Shown here: positions 50,194-59,632 of the stretch, in pieces
Numbering within the stretch: the stretch's first letter is position 1
Layout of the letters: every line of letters starts with the position of its first letter
Origin: Christiangramia aestuarii
GTDB lineage: Bacteria > Bacteroidota > Bacteroidia > Flavobacteriales > Flavobacteriaceae
Assembly (NCBI RefSeq): GCF_009735585.1
Contig: NZ_VJVW01000002.1
Coordinates: forward strand, 124,001-188,000
Reading direction: 5' to 3'
DNA: 64,000 bases
Made by a program: the position numbers and the translations under genes
Notes under the pieces: model-generated
Seen by the model: only the letters and a program-made list of their open reading frames with translations
Databases searched by the model: none
Told to the model about the DNA's origin: nothing

Positions 50194-50550
50194 TTAAAAT
50201 TCCTTCCAACCTGAATAATTTACAACGTAATCTTCATCACTATCGATAGGTTTTTCGTAATCGGCAGAGTTTGCCAAACCTACGGCAGCATAAAAAGTGC
50301 GGGCGTTAAACTTCTCTGCATGCTCCTTGATCTCTTTAAAGAAAACCGGGTCGTAGGCAGAGGGATCATCGGGATATTCGATAGCCCTTACGATCACAAA
50401 ATGTAATTTCCCGGCCTTTAAGGCCACGAACTGGGGATTCTTCTTTAACTGGGAATTCACCCCAAGGAATTCGTATCCCTGGTCTTCCAGGTCTTTCCCA
50501 ACGATATTCATCGCCAGGTTATGCAGTTCCTGTTTGTTTAATTTCGGCAT
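50194..50550 (-). CDS. Conserved 118-residue protein of the nqr locus
   Basis: A soluble 118-residue protein (MPKLNKQELHNLAMNIVG...) with a mixed alpha/beta core resembling an endonuclease-like or NTF-like small fold, but no recognised catalytic motif. In flavobacteria homologues are often mislabelled as NqrF because of position; there is no Fe-S or flavin-binding motif here. It lies between nqrF and apbE, 1 bp from apbE, so it may help NQR maturation (inference). Confidence 0.65.
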   Translation of the reverse strand: MPKLNKQELHNLAMNIVGKDLEDQGYEFLGVNSQLKKNPQFVALKAGKLHFVIVRAIEYPDDPSAYDPVFFKEIKEHAEKFNARTFYAAVGLANSADYEKPIDSDEDYVVNYSGWKEF

Positions 50551-50681
50551 GGGTCAAAGATAAAAATTAGCTGGCTGAAAATTGGTTCACGTGAAACCTA
50601 ACTTGATTCAGGTTGGTAAAAAGAGATCCTGAAACAGGTTAAGGATCACAATTCTGTTAATTCTGGATGTTCAATTAAAAG

Positions 50682-50710
50682 CAAAAAAATCCCGCCGAAG
50701 CGGGATTCTA
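50682..50710 (-). terminator. Intrinsic terminator of the nqr operon
   Basis: Minus-strand AATCCCGC-TTCG-GCGGGATT followed by a run of T residues, 5-30 bp after the nqrF stop. The small gene and apbE beyond it probably have read-through or their own promoter. Confidence 0.85.
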
Positions 50711-50715
50711 ATTTA

Positions 50716-52002
50716 TTATCCTCCGAAGTCATCGAAGCGAATATTCTCTGGCGGGATTCCAAAATCCTCTCCCATTTTCTGAACAGCCTTGTTCATCAAT
50801 GGAGGTCCACAGAAATATAGTTCGATCTCTTCCGGTTCTTCATGATGCGATAAATAGTTATCTATCACTACCTGATGAATGAATCCTACGAAACCGTCTC
50901 CTTCATCATCCAGGCTGGATTTTACTTTCCAGTTATCTTCTTCCATTGGCTCAGAAAGGGCCAGGTAGAACTTAAAGTTAGGGAAATCTCTTTCTAAAGC
51001 CCTGAAATGCTCCGTGTAGAACAATTCACGCTTAGAACGACCACCATACCAATAAGTCACTTTTCTATCGGTTTTCAAAGTTCTGAATAAATGATATAGG
51101 TGAGACCTCATTGGGGCCATTCCGGCACCACCACCAACATAAAGCATTTCTGCATCGCTCTCGTTGATAAAGAATTCACCATAAGGTCCAGAAATAGTTA
51201 CCTTATCTCCTTTTTTCAGACCAAAGATATAAGAAGAAGCAACCCCAGGGTTCACATCCATCCAACCATCTTTAGCTCTATCCCATGGCGGGGTAGCAAT
51301 ACGAACATTCAGCATGATCTCACGCCCTTCAGCCGGGTAAGAAGCCATAGAGTAAGCTCTCTCCACTGTCTCAGGGTTCTTCATTACAAGCGGCCAAAGT
51401 TTGAATTTATCCCACTCGGCCTGGAACTTATCTGGAGTCTCGTGTTCTTCAGGGTGAGCCGTGATATCCATATCTTCGAATTTCACTTCACACTTAGGAA
51501 CCTCGATCTGGATATACCCCCCAGCCTTGTAATCCATATCTTCAGGAATCTCAACAACAAATTCCTTGATAAATGAGGCTACGTTGTAGTTTCTAACTAC
51601 GGTAGCTTCCCATTTCTTAATTCCGAATACCTCTTCAGGAATGGTGATCTTCATATCCTGCTTTACCTTCACCTGGCAACCAAGTCTCCAGCCGTCAGCG
51701 ATCTCTTTTCTGGTAAAGTGAGGCTCTTCTGTAGGAAGAATCGCACCACCACCTTCTTCAACGATACACTTACACTGGATACAGGTTCCACCTCCACCAC
51801 AGGCAGAAGGAAGGAAAAGTTTATTATCTCCTAAAGTTGAGAGCAAAGTTCCTCCGGAACCTACTTCTAAATCTTTTTCATTATTAACATTGATAGTTAC
51901 AGGACCAGATGGGGTCAGTTTTGCCTTGGCCCCAAGTAGAATGGATACCAATAACAAGATCAGAACTAAAAATACTACTATACTCGCTATTATAACTGTC
52001 AT
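50716..52002 (-). CDS. nqrF: Na+-NQR subunit F (NADH dehydrogenase, 2Fe-2S/FAD)
   Basis: Entry point for NADH electrons. The 428 residues comprise one N-terminal membrane helix (1-25), a 2Fe-2S ferredoxin domain with Cys68, 74, 77 and 79 ([13 protein letters not shown]) and a further Cys in GWRLGCQV, an FAD domain with RAYSMASYP, an NADH domain with [14 protein letters not shown], and the terminal DDFGG. Last gene of the operon, 15 bp after nqrE. Confidence 0.97.
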   Translation of the reverse strand: MTVIIASIVVFLVLILLLVSILLGAKAKLTPSGPVTINVNNEKDLEVGSGGTLLSTLGDNKLFLPSACGGGGTCIQCKCIVEEGGGAILPTEEPHFTRKEIADGWRLGCQVKVKQDMKITIPEEVFGIKKWEATVVRNYNVASFIKEFVVEIPEDMDYKAGGYIQIEVPKCEVKFEDMDITAHPEEHETPDKFQAEWDKFKLWPLVMKNPETVERAYSMASYPAEGREIMLNVRIATPPWDRAKDGWMDVNPGVASSYIFGLKKGDKVTISGPYGEFFINESDAEMLYVGGGAGMAPMRSHLYHLFRTLKTDRKVTYWYGGRSKRELFYTEHFRALERDFPNFKFYLALSEPMEEDNWKVKSSLDDEGDGFVGFIHQVVIDNYLSHHEEPEEIELYFCGPPLMNKAVQKMGEDFGIPPENIRFDDFGG

Positions 52003-52017
52003 AATCTTTCTTTACGA

Positions 52018-52632
52018 TTATAATTTAATTCCCATGAAACTCATAAAACCTAGTGCCATCAATCCGGTAATGATAAATGTAATACCAAGACCTTTTAACG
52101 GAGCAGGAACATTTGAGTATGCAATTTTTTCTCTAATGGCTGCGATGGCTAGAATAGCAAGGAACCATCCTATACCACTTCCTAAACCATAAGTTACAGC
52201 TTCAGAAATTCCGCCGAAATCCTTTTGCTGCATAAAAAGCGATCCTCCAAGGATAGCACAGTTTACCGCAATAAGAGGAAGGAAAATACCCAAAGCACCG
52301 TATAGTGCAGGAGCGAACTTTTCAACGATCATCTCCACTAGCTGTACCATAGAAGCGATTACCGCAATGAACATGATAAAACTTAAGAAACTTAAGTCTA
52401 CGTCTGCATATTCAGCGCCTAACCAGGTTAGGGCGCCAGGCTTCAGCAGGTAGTTGTCCAGTAAAAAGTTAATAGGTACGGTTACCACAAGTACGAATAT
52501 TACCGCAGCACCTAAACCAACAGCTGTTTTTACAGTTTTTGATACCGCCAGGTAGGAACACATTCCCAGGAAGTAGGCGAATATCATATTTTCAATGAAA
52601 ATACTTCTTACAAATAGATTAACTAATTCCAT
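52018..52632 (-). CDS. nqrE: Na+-NQR subunit E
   Basis: Membrane subunit of 204 residues with six helices, homologous to NqrD and RnfA. It starts [26 protein letters not shown], which carries the conserved Cys of the membrane iron centre shared with NqrD, and ends with a short tail. It lies 27 bp after nqrD and 15 bp before nqrF. Confidence 0.97.
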   Translation of the reverse strand: MELVNLFVRSIFIENMIFAYFLGMCSYLAVSKTVKTAVGLGAAVIFVLVVTVPINFLLDNYLLKPGALTWLGAEYADVDLSFLSFIMFIAVIASMVQLVEMIVEKFAPALYGALGIFLPLIAVNCAILGGSLFMQQKDFGGISEAVTYGLGSGIGWFLAILAIAAIREKIAYSNVPAPLKGLGITFIITGLMALGFMSFMGIKL

Positions 52633-52659
52633 TTTTTATACTTTTTTGCTGTTCAGCTA

Positions 52660-53406
52660 TTAGTTTTCTTCGATTAGTTTACGGTTTCTAGCTCTCTGTA
52701 CCCAGATGATCACCCCTACCACGATAAGTGCCATAGGTGAAAGCAGCATTAGACCGTTATTCTCATAACCCAGAGCATAAAGCCCGGTTGACTCAGCAAG
52801 TGTAGCACCTTTATGACCAAGTACTTCAAATCCGAATAATTTTCCTGAACCTAGAAGTTCTCTAAAGAAAGCTACGATGATAAGGATAAGACCATATCCG
52901 GCAGCATTTCCGATTCCGTCAAGGAAGGATTTGTAAACCCCGTTTCCAAGCGCAAAGGCTTCCAGACGTCCCATCACGATACAGTTGGTAATAATAAGAC
53001 CAACGAATACCGATAATTGCTTACTCACATCGAAAGCATATGCTTTTAGTATCTCACTTACCAGGATCACCAGGGAAGCAACTACTACCAGCTGCACGAT
53101 GATACGGATACGGCTTGGGATAAGGTTACGCAACATAGAAATAATCATGTTACTAAAGGCCATTACCACCATTACCGCGATAGCCATTACGATAGCAGGT
53201 TCTAACTGAACCGTGATCGCAAGTGCCGAACAGATACCAAGTACCTGTACCGTAATCGGGTTATTATCATCTAAAGGATCTGATAGTAACTTTCTGTTCC
53301 CTTTAGAAAGAAAGTGCTCTTTTTCTTCAGAATCTGAAAGAAAAAGGATCATTTCCTGTTTCTTCTCTTCCTCTTTAGCAGAGTTGAATTTGTTCTCTTT
53401 AGCCAT
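52660..53406 (-). CDS. nqrD: Na+-NQR subunit D
   Basis: Membrane subunit with six helices and a hydrophilic N-terminal extension of about 35 residues (Lys/Glu-rich) beyond the usual 210-residue form. [16 protein letters not shown] holds the conserved Cys for the iron centre between NqrD and NqrE, and [15 protein letters not shown] is a family motif. It starts 2 bp after nqrC. Confidence 0.96.
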   Translation of the reverse strand: MAKENKFNSAKEEEKKQEMILFLSDSEEKEHFLSKGNRKLLSDPLDDNNPITVQVLGICSALAITVQLEPAIVMAIAVMVVMAFSNMIISMLRNLIPSRIRIIVQLVVVASLVILVSEILKAYAFDVSKQLSVFVGLIITNCIVMGRLEAFALGNGVYKSFLDGIGNAAGYGLILIIVAFFRELLGSGKLFGFEVLGHKGATLAESTGLYALGYENNGLMLLSPMALIVVGVIIWVQRARNRKLIEEN

Positions 53407-53408
53407 AA

Positions 53409-54152
53409 TTATTTTATTGCTACTTTAATATCCTTTTGCTGCTCGAAATAAGGCAGGTAACGCTTCAATCTTTCTGAGATCATGTCTGAAACACCGTCAC
53501 CGGTGATCGTCGCTCCAGAAATAGCATCTACCTTGTTATCGTCCTTATCTGAAACATCTATGTTTCCTTTTACCACAGATACACCTACCAGGTTTCCGTT
53601 CTCATCGAAGATCTTTTCATCTTCGAATTTCTTACGGAACCATTCTTTGGTGATCTCTGCACCAAGTCCAGGAGTTTCTCCAAGGTGGTCGAAAGTCGCA
53701 CCTTTAATGGTATTTACGTCATCCTTCAGTGAAATGTATCCGAAGATCGCATTCCAAAGTCCGTTACCTCTTAAAGGAACGATATAATATCTGGAACCTT
53801 CAACTTCGGCAACATATAGAGGAAATACCTGCTCATTTACAGGCTTCTTAAGTTCTTTAGCAAGATCTACCTTAAAGGCATCTACAGACTCGTCTACAGA
53901 TCCATCTTCACGAATGGCCACTTCTTCAACGATGTACTGGTCGTAAAGTTCTTTTGCTCCATCCCTGTCTGTAGCGATTCCCACTGTAGAAAGGATATTC
54001 TGCATTTTCTCTTTACGGATATTCTCCTGCTGGGTTGGCTGAAGCGAAGTCGCAGCAAAAGCAAGTACCGCGGCCACAACCACCACCATGATCACGGCGA
54101 ACATAAAAGTATAGCCGTTACTATTTGTTTTATTTACTGATTTCTCTTCCAT
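53409..54152 (-). CDS. nqrC: Na+-NQR subunit C (FMN-binding)
   Basis: A 247-residue subunit with one N-terminal membrane helix ([19 protein letters not shown]) and a periplasmic FMN-binding domain. The covalent flavin site is the Thr of [13 protein letters not shown] (motif DxxSGAT), the target of Apb[15 protein letters not shown] and [11 protein letters not shown] are also family motifs. It lies 2 bp from both nqrB and nqrD. Confidence 0.97.
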   Translation of the reverse strand: MEEKSVNKTNSNGYTFMFAVIMVVVVAAVLAFAATSLQPTQQENIRKEKMQNILSTVGIATDRDGAKELYDQYIVEEVAIREDGSVDESVDAFKVDLAKELKKPVNEQVFPLYVAEVEGSRYYIVPLRGNGLWNAIFGYISLKDDVNTIKGATFDHLGETPGLGAEITKEWFRKKFEDEKIFDENGNLVGVSVVKGNIDVSDKDDNKVDAISGATITGDGVSDMISERLKRYLPYFEQQKDIKVAIK

Positions 54153-54154
54153 AA

Positions 54155-55342
54155 TTATGCTGTTTCAACCTGAGGATTAGCATTCTTAAGTCTTTTCTTT
54201 CTTCTGTTAACGTTCGCCTGAACCACGTAGTGATCGATGGTTGGAGCGAAAACGTTCATAAGAAGGATCCCAAGCATCACTCCTTCTGGATATGCCGGGT
54301 TAAATACACGAATCATGATCGAGAAGAACCCAACCAGGAATCCGTAGATCCATTTTCCTTTCATGGTCTGCGCTGCAGAAACCGGATCGGTTGCCATAAA
54401 GACGATACCAAAAGCAAGTCCACCTACGATTAAGTGCAGATACCATGGGAAGTTAGTAAGGTCATTCCCTTCTAATCCCATTGATGGAAGCGCGTTGAAG
54501 ATAAGGCCCATTACGGCAGCACCAATAAAGGCACTCACAATGATTCTCCAGCTTCCAACCTTGGTCAATATCAATAATAAAGCTCCTGCCAGGATACAGA
54601 TCGCTGAAGTTTCAGCGATAGAACCAGGAATCACTCCCGAGAACATATCCATGGCAGAATATGGCACTTCACCACCAGAAGCAAGCTTCCCTAAGATAGT
54701 CTCTCCCGAAACCGCATCTACCTCGCTGGCTTCGCTCACCCATACGGTATTACCCGACATATAGGTTGGGTAGGCGAAAAAGGCGAAAGCACGAGCTGTA
54801 AGTGCAGGGTTCAATATATTCATCCCGGTTCCTCCGAAAGCTTCCTTACCAATAAGTACAGCGAACACTACAGAAAGTGCCACCATCCAAAGTGGAATAT
54901 CTATCGGCATGATCATAGGGATCAATAATCCTGTTACCAGGTAACCTTCGTTCACCTCGTGACCTCTGAAGATCGCAAATGCGAACTCGATCCCTAGACC
55001 TACTGCATAAGACACAGCGATCATAGGAACGATCTTTAATGCTCCTTCAAGGAAAGCATCCCAGAAAGGCACGCCATTGGCATATTCTGGCAACTGGTGC
55101 AGATACTGGTATCCTCCATTCCACATTCCGAAGATAAGTGCCGGAACAAGGGCCAGAACCACGGTGATCATGGTTCTCTTAAGGTCTACCGCATCACGAA
55201 TATGCGCTCCTTTTTTTGTTGTATGATTCGGGGTAAAAAGGAAAGTATCCAGGGCATTGATCGCCGGAGCATACTTTTCTAATTTCTGCCCCTTATTAAA
55301 GGGCTCCCTTATTTTATCTAATCTTTGTCTAATCCATTCCAT
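54155..55342 (-). CDS. nqrB: Na+-NQR subunit B (FMN- and quinone-binding)
   Basis: The main membrane subunit, 395 residues and about ten helices, binding a covalent FMN, riboflavin and ubiquinone or menaquinone. Motifs: LIFGMWNGGYQ, EVNEGYLVTGLLIPMIMP, TGMNILNPALTARAFAFFAYP, and FMATDPVSAAQT. The segment expected to hold the FMN-bearing Thr reads VDAVSGETILG, a variant of the DxxSGAT consensus with Glu in place of Ala. It starts 14 bp after nqrA. Confidence 0.96.
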   Translation of the reverse strand: MEWIRQRLDKIREPFNKGQKLEKYAPAINALDTFLFTPNHTTKKGAHIRDAVDLKRTMITVVLALVPALIFGMWNGGYQYLHQLPEYANGVPFWDAFLEGALKIVPMIAVSYAVGLGIEFAFAIFRGHEVNEGYLVTGLLIPMIMPIDIPLWMVALSVVFAVLIGKEAFGGTGMNILNPALTARAFAFFAYPTYMSGNTVWVSEASEVDAVSGETILGKLASGGEVPYSAMDMFSGVIPGSIAETSAICILAGALLLILTKVGSWRIIVSAFIGAAVMGLIFNALPSMGLEGNDLTNFPWYLHLIVGGLAFGIVFMATDPVSAAQTMKGKWIYGFLVGFFSIMIRVFNPAYPEGVMLGILLMNVFAPTIDHYVVQANVNRRKKRLKNANPQVETA

Positions 55343-55356
55343 AGTTCTTCAGCTTT

Positions 55357-56700
55357 TTAACCTACTTCAGTGATCATTAAATCCAGACCTAATCTTATTA
55401 CTTCCTGAATTTCGATCTTGGAAGTATTCACATATTCAACCAATGCGAAATCTTCAGGAGCCACCTCATAAATTCCCAGGTTCTCCATTTTTTCTATATC
55501 TCCAGCCATACATGCTTTAATAAGCTGCATTGGGTAGATATCCATAGGAAGCACCTCCTCCATTTCTCCGGTAACCACTAAAGCACGCTCTTCACCATTT
55601 AGATTGGTAGTAGGAGTGTATTTTCTTTTAGGGAATAACCAGGACAAAGAAGTTCTGGAATTAGAGTGAATATTATTATAGGTAAATGGTAGCCATCCAA
55701 ACATCCTGTAATTATCCCCTTCAGGAATAAGGGTCACTTCGTTATCGAAGAAACCGATGTACTGGTTATTGGAAAGCTGAGTTCCCGTAAGTACATCTCC
55801 AGAGATAATCCTAACATCGCCTGGTGCCTGACCAATAAGATCTGCTACGTTAGCACCGATCTTTACCTGGTAGTACTTTCTATCTTTAGCCTCGCTACCC
55901 GCAAGAGCAACAGTTCTTTCTGCATGGTACTCACCGGTTAGGAAAACATTACCAATTATAGCAACGTCTTCAACGCCAACAGTCCACGCACGCTCTCCCC
56001 TGTTAATTGGATCGATCTTATGGATCTGAACCCCAACATTACCAGCAGGATGATCTCCTTTTACATGATGCAATTCAACCCCCTGAATATTTTTAAGATA
56101 TTGAGCTGAACTATCATCAACACAAAGATGAACTTTCCCAGGAGTTAATTTCTTAAGGGCATTGATCCCTTCCTGGAAAGCATCGATCTTGTCTTTTATG
56201 ATAAAACCTTTATCTGCTGCAAGCGGAGCCGTGGTTACGGCAGAAATAAAGATAGCCTTAGGGGTATCCTTTGGGTCTGCAACGATCGCATAAGGTCTCT
56301 GATAAATAAAAGCTCCACAACCGCTTTCCAGGATCCTTTCCTTAACATCTTTAACATCGGCCTTAGCTGCATCCATCTTACCAAAATCGCGGTAAGCATC
56401 CTCAGCATCTGCCTCGATGATAATTTCCAGGATCTTTCTTTTATCTCCTCTTTTAATTTCTTTTAGCACACCGCTTACAGGTGTAGTAAAGCGAATTTGT
56501 TCTGTATATTTTGAGTAGAAAATCTCATCACCGGCAAGAAGTTTTGCTCCTTCTTTAACAACCATTTTAGGTACTACAGTGTGAAAATCTGGCGGTTTGA
56601 TCGCATAGGTTTTAGATCTCGGAGCCTTGGTTAGCTCTCGTTCCGCCTCCCCTTCTAATCGCAGAGTTAATCCTCTTTTAATTCGAATGTCTTTTGACAT
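55357..56700 (-). CDS. nqrA: Na+-NQR subunit A
   Basis: Cytoplasmic quinone-site subunit of 447 residues, first gene of the operon. Features: KRGLTLRLEG at the N-terminus, PKMVVKEGAKLLAGDEIFYSK with the barrel-sandwich fold shared with RnfC, SGVLKEIKRGDKR, and FGWLPFTYNNIHSN. Start ATG 56700, preceded by a well-placed TAnnTTTG promoter element and, farther out, an 11-bp inverted repeat shared with the divergent T9SS plug gene. Confidence 0.97.
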   Translation of the reverse strand: MSKDIRIKRGLTLRLEGEAERELTKAPRSKTYAIKPPDFHTVVPKMVVKEGAKLLAGDEIFYSKYTEQIRFTTPVSGVLKEIKRGDKRKILEIIIEADAEDAYRDFGKMDAAKADVKDVKERILESGCGAFIYQRPYAIVADPKDTPKAIFISAVTTAPLAADKGFIIKDKIDAFQEGINALKKLTPGKVHLCVDDSSAQYLKNIQGVELHHVKGDHPAGNVGVQIHKIDPINRGERAWTVGVEDVAIIGNVFLTGEYHAERTVALAGSEAKDRKYYQVKIGANVADLIGQAPGDVRIISGDVLTGTQLSNNQYIGFFDNEVTLIPEGDNYRMFGWLPFTYNNIHSNSRTSLSWLFPKRKYTPTTNLNGEERALVVTGEMEEVLPMDIYPMQLIKACMAGDIEKMENLGIYEVAPEDFALVEYVNTSKIEIQEVIRLGLDLMITEVG

Positions 56701-56740
56701 AGGATGGAGTGTATGTTAAAATTTTTAGTTTAAAGTCGTG

Positions 56741-56748
56741 CAAATTTA
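56741..56748 (-). promoter_or_regulatory. -7 promoter element of the nqr operon
   Basis: On the minus strand TAAATTTG matches TAnnTTTG, 41 bp before the nqrA start codon. Confidence 0.5.
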
Positions 56749-56791
56749 TGAAATTTGACTCCATTTATCCCAACAAATAATAGAATTTTAC

Positions 56792-56822
56792 TTTCATCAA
56801 CTGTTAAAATAAGTTGATGAAA
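56792..56822. promoter_or_regulatory. Perfect 11-bp inverted repeat between nqrA and the plug gene
   Basis: TTTCATCAACT (56792-56802) and AGTTGATGAAA (56812-56822) with a 9-nt spacer. It lies between two divergent promoters, the position of a dual operator. No T run follows, so it is not a terminator. Confidence 0.45.
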
Positions 56823-56837
56823 ACAAGGGATTTCTTT

Positions 56838-56845
56838 TAACTTTG
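56838..56845 (+). promoter_or_regulatory. -7 promoter element of the T9SS plug gene
   Basis: TAACTTTG matches TAnnTTTG, 16 bp before the ATG at 56861; a TTGA 20 bp upstream (56814-56817) could be the -33 box. Confidence 0.45.
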
Positions 56846-56860
56846 TTTATTATAAAATTT

Positions 56861-58114
56861 ATGAGAACCTTAATATTATTTCTGCTCCTTCAAGGAATTG
56901 GCTGTGCCATGTTCGGACAGACTGTTCAGGAAACAGCTCCTCCAAGCTTTATAAGGACCGTGATCTTTCAGGGTGAATCCCGCGAAAATGTAGGCAACCC
57001 GGTAATTAGCCTTGGAAGCCGGCTGCAGCTGAGTTTTGATGATATCATAGGTGACGAGGCAGATTATTATTATACCATAGAGCATTATAATTTCGACTGG
57101 ACAACCAGCCAGCTTTCCAAGAACGAGTACCTGGATGGTTTTGATGATATCAGGATCATGAATTACACCAATGCCCTGAATACCCTTCAACCCTTTTCCC
57201 ACTACGAGCTAAGCATTCCTAACCAGAATGTGAAACGCCTAAAGGTCTCAGGCAATTATATGCTGAATGTTTTTAATTCCAACCGTGAACTTGTTTTTTC
57301 CAGGAAATTCATGGTCTACGAGCCTATCGCGCAGGTTAGTGCCGAAATTAAAAGATCCCGTGATCTTAACTTTATAGATGAAAAGCAGATCGTGAATTTC
57401 AGCATCGACTCCCCAGATCTATTGCTGAAGAATCCCAAGGAAACCGTGATGGTAAGCCTGGTGCAGAACCATAATCTCAAACTAGCCATCAACGATCTGG
57501 AGCCCCAGTACACCATTGCCAACGAACTTATTTACAGGTACGATTCTGAAGCTTCCTTCTGGGGTGGCAATGAATTTCTGCAGTTCGATAACAAGGAACT
57601 AAGGGTCACCACGGCAGATATCGCAAGTGTTGAACTAGATGAACTTTACCATCATTTTCTTTTCCTTGATTTTACCAGGGCGAACGAGCCCTATACTTAC
57701 AATCCGGATATTAACGGCGGATTTCTGATAAGGAACCAGCAGGCTCAGAACTCAGACCTGGAAGCAGAATATGTCTGGGTCCATTTCAGATTAAAGAATT
57801 ACGACAATATCGATAATTCCCAGATCCATATTTACGGGGGCTTCAATAATTTTGAACTGGATAACAGTACCCTGATGACCTATAATCAGGAAACGGGATA
57901 TTACGAAGGGGCCAGGCTTTTCAAGCAGGGCTACTATAATTATAAATATGTGTTGCTTAAGGAAGATGGGAGCATAGATGATGGTTTTATCAGCGGGAAT
58001 TTTGATGAGACCGAGAACATCTATTCCATTTTGGTCTATTACCGACCTCCCGGGGCGAGATATGACAGGATGATTGGTGTTGGATATGCAAATTCTGAAA
58101 CTATTCGAAACTAA
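56861..58114 (+). CDS. Type IX secretion system plug protein (DUF5103)
   Basis: The Plug protein seals the lateral or periplasmic gate of the giant SprA translocon when no cargo is bound. The 417 residues comprise a signal peptide (MRTLILFLLLQGIGCAMFGQ) and a beta-rich body with the DUF5103 hallmarks: VIFQGESRENVGNPVISLG, YYYTIEHYNFDW and YWVHF-type strand EYVWVHFRL, then YYEGARLFKQGYYNYKY. ATG 56861 is chosen because it opens the signal peptide; a TTG 18 bp upstream overlaps the promoter. The secreted proteins at 22-26 kb and 62-64 kb would be clients of this system. Confidence 0.9.
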   Translation: MRTLILFLLLQGIGCAMFGQTVQETAPPSFIRTVIFQGESRENVGNPVISLGSRLQLSFDDIIGDEADYYYTIEHYNFDWTTSQLSKNEYLDGFDDIRIMNYTNALNTLQPFSHYELSIPNQNVKRLKVSGNYMLNVFNSNRELVFSRKFMVYEPIAQVSAEIKRSRDLNFIDEKQIVNFSIDSPDLLLKNPKETVMVSLVQNHNLKLAINDLEPQYTIANELIYRYDSEASFWGGNEFLQFDNKELRVTTADIASVELDELYHHFLFLDFTRANEPYTYNPDINGGFLIRNQQAQNSDLEAEYVWVHFRLKNYDNIDNSQIHIYGGFNNFELDNSTLMTYNQETGYYEGARLFKQGYYNYKYVLLKEDGSIDDGFISGNFDETENIYSILVYYRPPGARYDRMIGVGYANSETIRN

Positions 58115-58125
58115 TATCTTTCCAA

Positions 58126-59244
58126 ATGCTGGAAAACTATAACAAGAAAGACGCTCTTTATCACTATCGCGGGGACACCTGTCTAAACTGTTATCTCCCC
58201 CTTGAAAAAAGCGATAATTACTGCCCTAATTGCGGACAAAGAAACTCTACCAAAAAACTGAATTTTGGAGATTTCTTCGTGGAATTCTTTTCGGGGTTAT
58301 TCAATTATGATTCACGGTTTCAGCGTACCCTTAGAGTATTGTTATTTCGCCCCGGCAAGATCTCCAAGGATTATGTGAATGGGAAAAGGATGCGTTACGC
58401 CAATCCTTTTCGGTTCTATTTGAGCGCCTCGATCATCTTCTTTTTAATCGCGGGAATTTCAGACAAGTTTGAAGGCGTGAATTTCGCAGAGCAGCAAGCA
58501 GGTATCGAAGAGGGGGTGATACAGGTACAAAACGACAGTATCTTAAGAAAAGAGCTCAACGAGATCCCTGCTTTCAAAAAAAACAATATCGAAATGGATT
58601 CTATCGTCAAAAACATCCCCAAAAGGCAACAGGCGGAAGAGAAATCCTATAAAGATGTTTATCTCACCCAGCAGGAGCTGGATACCATGAACTTTTTTAA
58701 CAAAAATGGGAATAAACTCCAGATCTTTTACAAATACTATAAGGAAACCAAATTAGGTAAGGCTGAAGAAGCCATTGCCGATCTTAATTACGAAAACACC
58801 AAATGGAATGTCTGGTTATACCACAAGGCGATGAAATTCGATCTATTCTACAACAATCCGCAATTGTTCGTAGATTATTTCGTGAATAAGCTTCCCTTTA
58901 TCATTTTCTTCTACCTTCCGGTCTTTGCCCTTTTCATCTGGCTCATTTACATCAGGCGGCCCTTTAACTATATGGAACACCTGATATTCGCATTCCACGT
59001 ACAAACCATGCTTTTTGTACTTTATATAATTGCCTACAGTATAGATAATGTATTTAAGACCGACTGGGGCTTTACGACAGCTAATTTCCTGTTCGTTTTC
59101 TATCTATATAAGGCCATGCGCTACTTTTATGGACAGGGTCGTGTTAAAACGATTTTAAAGTTCATATTACTGAACATTATATTTTTTATTTTAGCTACAA
59201 TAGCCACAATTGTAGCTGTAATTGTTTCTTTTTCAATATTTTAA
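58126..59244 (+). CDS. DUF3667 membrane protein with zinc ribbon
   Basis: A 372-residue protein of the DUF3667 family. The N-terminal zinc ribbon has two CxxC pairs (CLNCYLPL, YCPNCGQ), then FFSGLFNYDSRFQRTLR and the FRPGKISKDYVNGKR motif that defines the family. About five membrane helices follow, with a charged helical insert (about 115-235). Function unknown. It begins 11 bp after the plug gene and ends 1 bp before apaG. Confidence 0.88.
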   Translation: MLENYNKKDALYHYRGDTCLNCYLPLEKSDNYCPNCGQRNSTKKLNFGDFFVEFFSGLFNYDSRFQRTLRVLLFRPGKISKDYVNGKRMRYANPFRFYLSASIIFFLIAGISDKFEGVNFAEQQAGIEEGVIQVQNDSILRKELNEIPAFKKNNIEMDSIVKNIPKRQQAEEKSYKDVYLTQQELDTMNFFNKNGNKLQIFYKYYKETKLGKAEEAIADLNYENTKWNVWLYHKAMKFDLFYNNPQLFVDYFVNKLPFIIFFYLPVFALFIWLIYIRRPFNYMEHLIFAFHVQTMLFVLYIIAYSIDNVFKTDWGFTTANFLFVFYLYKAMRYFYGQGRVKTILKFILLNIIFFILATIATIVAVIVSFSIF

Positions 59245-59245
59245 A

Positions 59246-59632
59246 ATGACCCAGCAGATCACAAAAGGCATAAAGATTTCCGTCGAAACCCATTTCGAAG
59301 GAATGTTCTTTAAGAACTACAAGATGCACTATGCTTTTGGGTATGTGATCACCATAGAAAATCAAAGCAATGATCCGGTGCAATTGAAATCGCGATTCTG
59401 GGAGATCAAGGATGTGTTGAATGATACTGAAACCGTCGCCGGGAAAGGAGTGATTGGCAGACAGCCCAAATTACAGCCGGGTGAAAGCCATACTTACCAG
59501 AGCGGCTGTCTTTTAACCGGACCTTTTGGCTCCATGAGAGGTTATTATAATATGGTAAATCTTAATACCAAAGCGAAATTCAAGGTACATATACCTGTTT
59601 TCAATCTCAGCACTCCCTATGCTCTTAACTGA
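59246..59632 (+). CDS. apaG: ApaG domain protein
   Basis: A 128-residue ApaG protein, an immunoglobulin-like beta sandwich linked to cation efflux and Ap4A metabolism in enterobacteria; the role here is unproven. Motifs are YVITIENQSND, RFWEIKDV, GKGVIGRQPKLQPGESHTY and GSMRGYYNM. The ATG at 59246 (MTQQITKG) is the true start; an upstream in-frame TTG falls inside the DUF3667 gene. Its 3' end overlaps the convergent NRDE gene by 16 bp. Confidence 0.94.
   Translation: MTQQITKGIKISVETHFEGMFFKNYKMHYAFGYVITIENQSNDPVQLKSRFWEIKDVLNDTETVAGKGVIGRQPKLQPGESHTYQSGCLLTGPFGSMRGYYNMVNLNTKAKFKVHIPVFNLSTPYALN

Noticed and set aside
50194-50550. NqrF annotation for the 118-residue protein
   Set aside because: No Fe-S cysteines, FAD or NADH motif; the real nqrF is the adjacent 428-residue gene.
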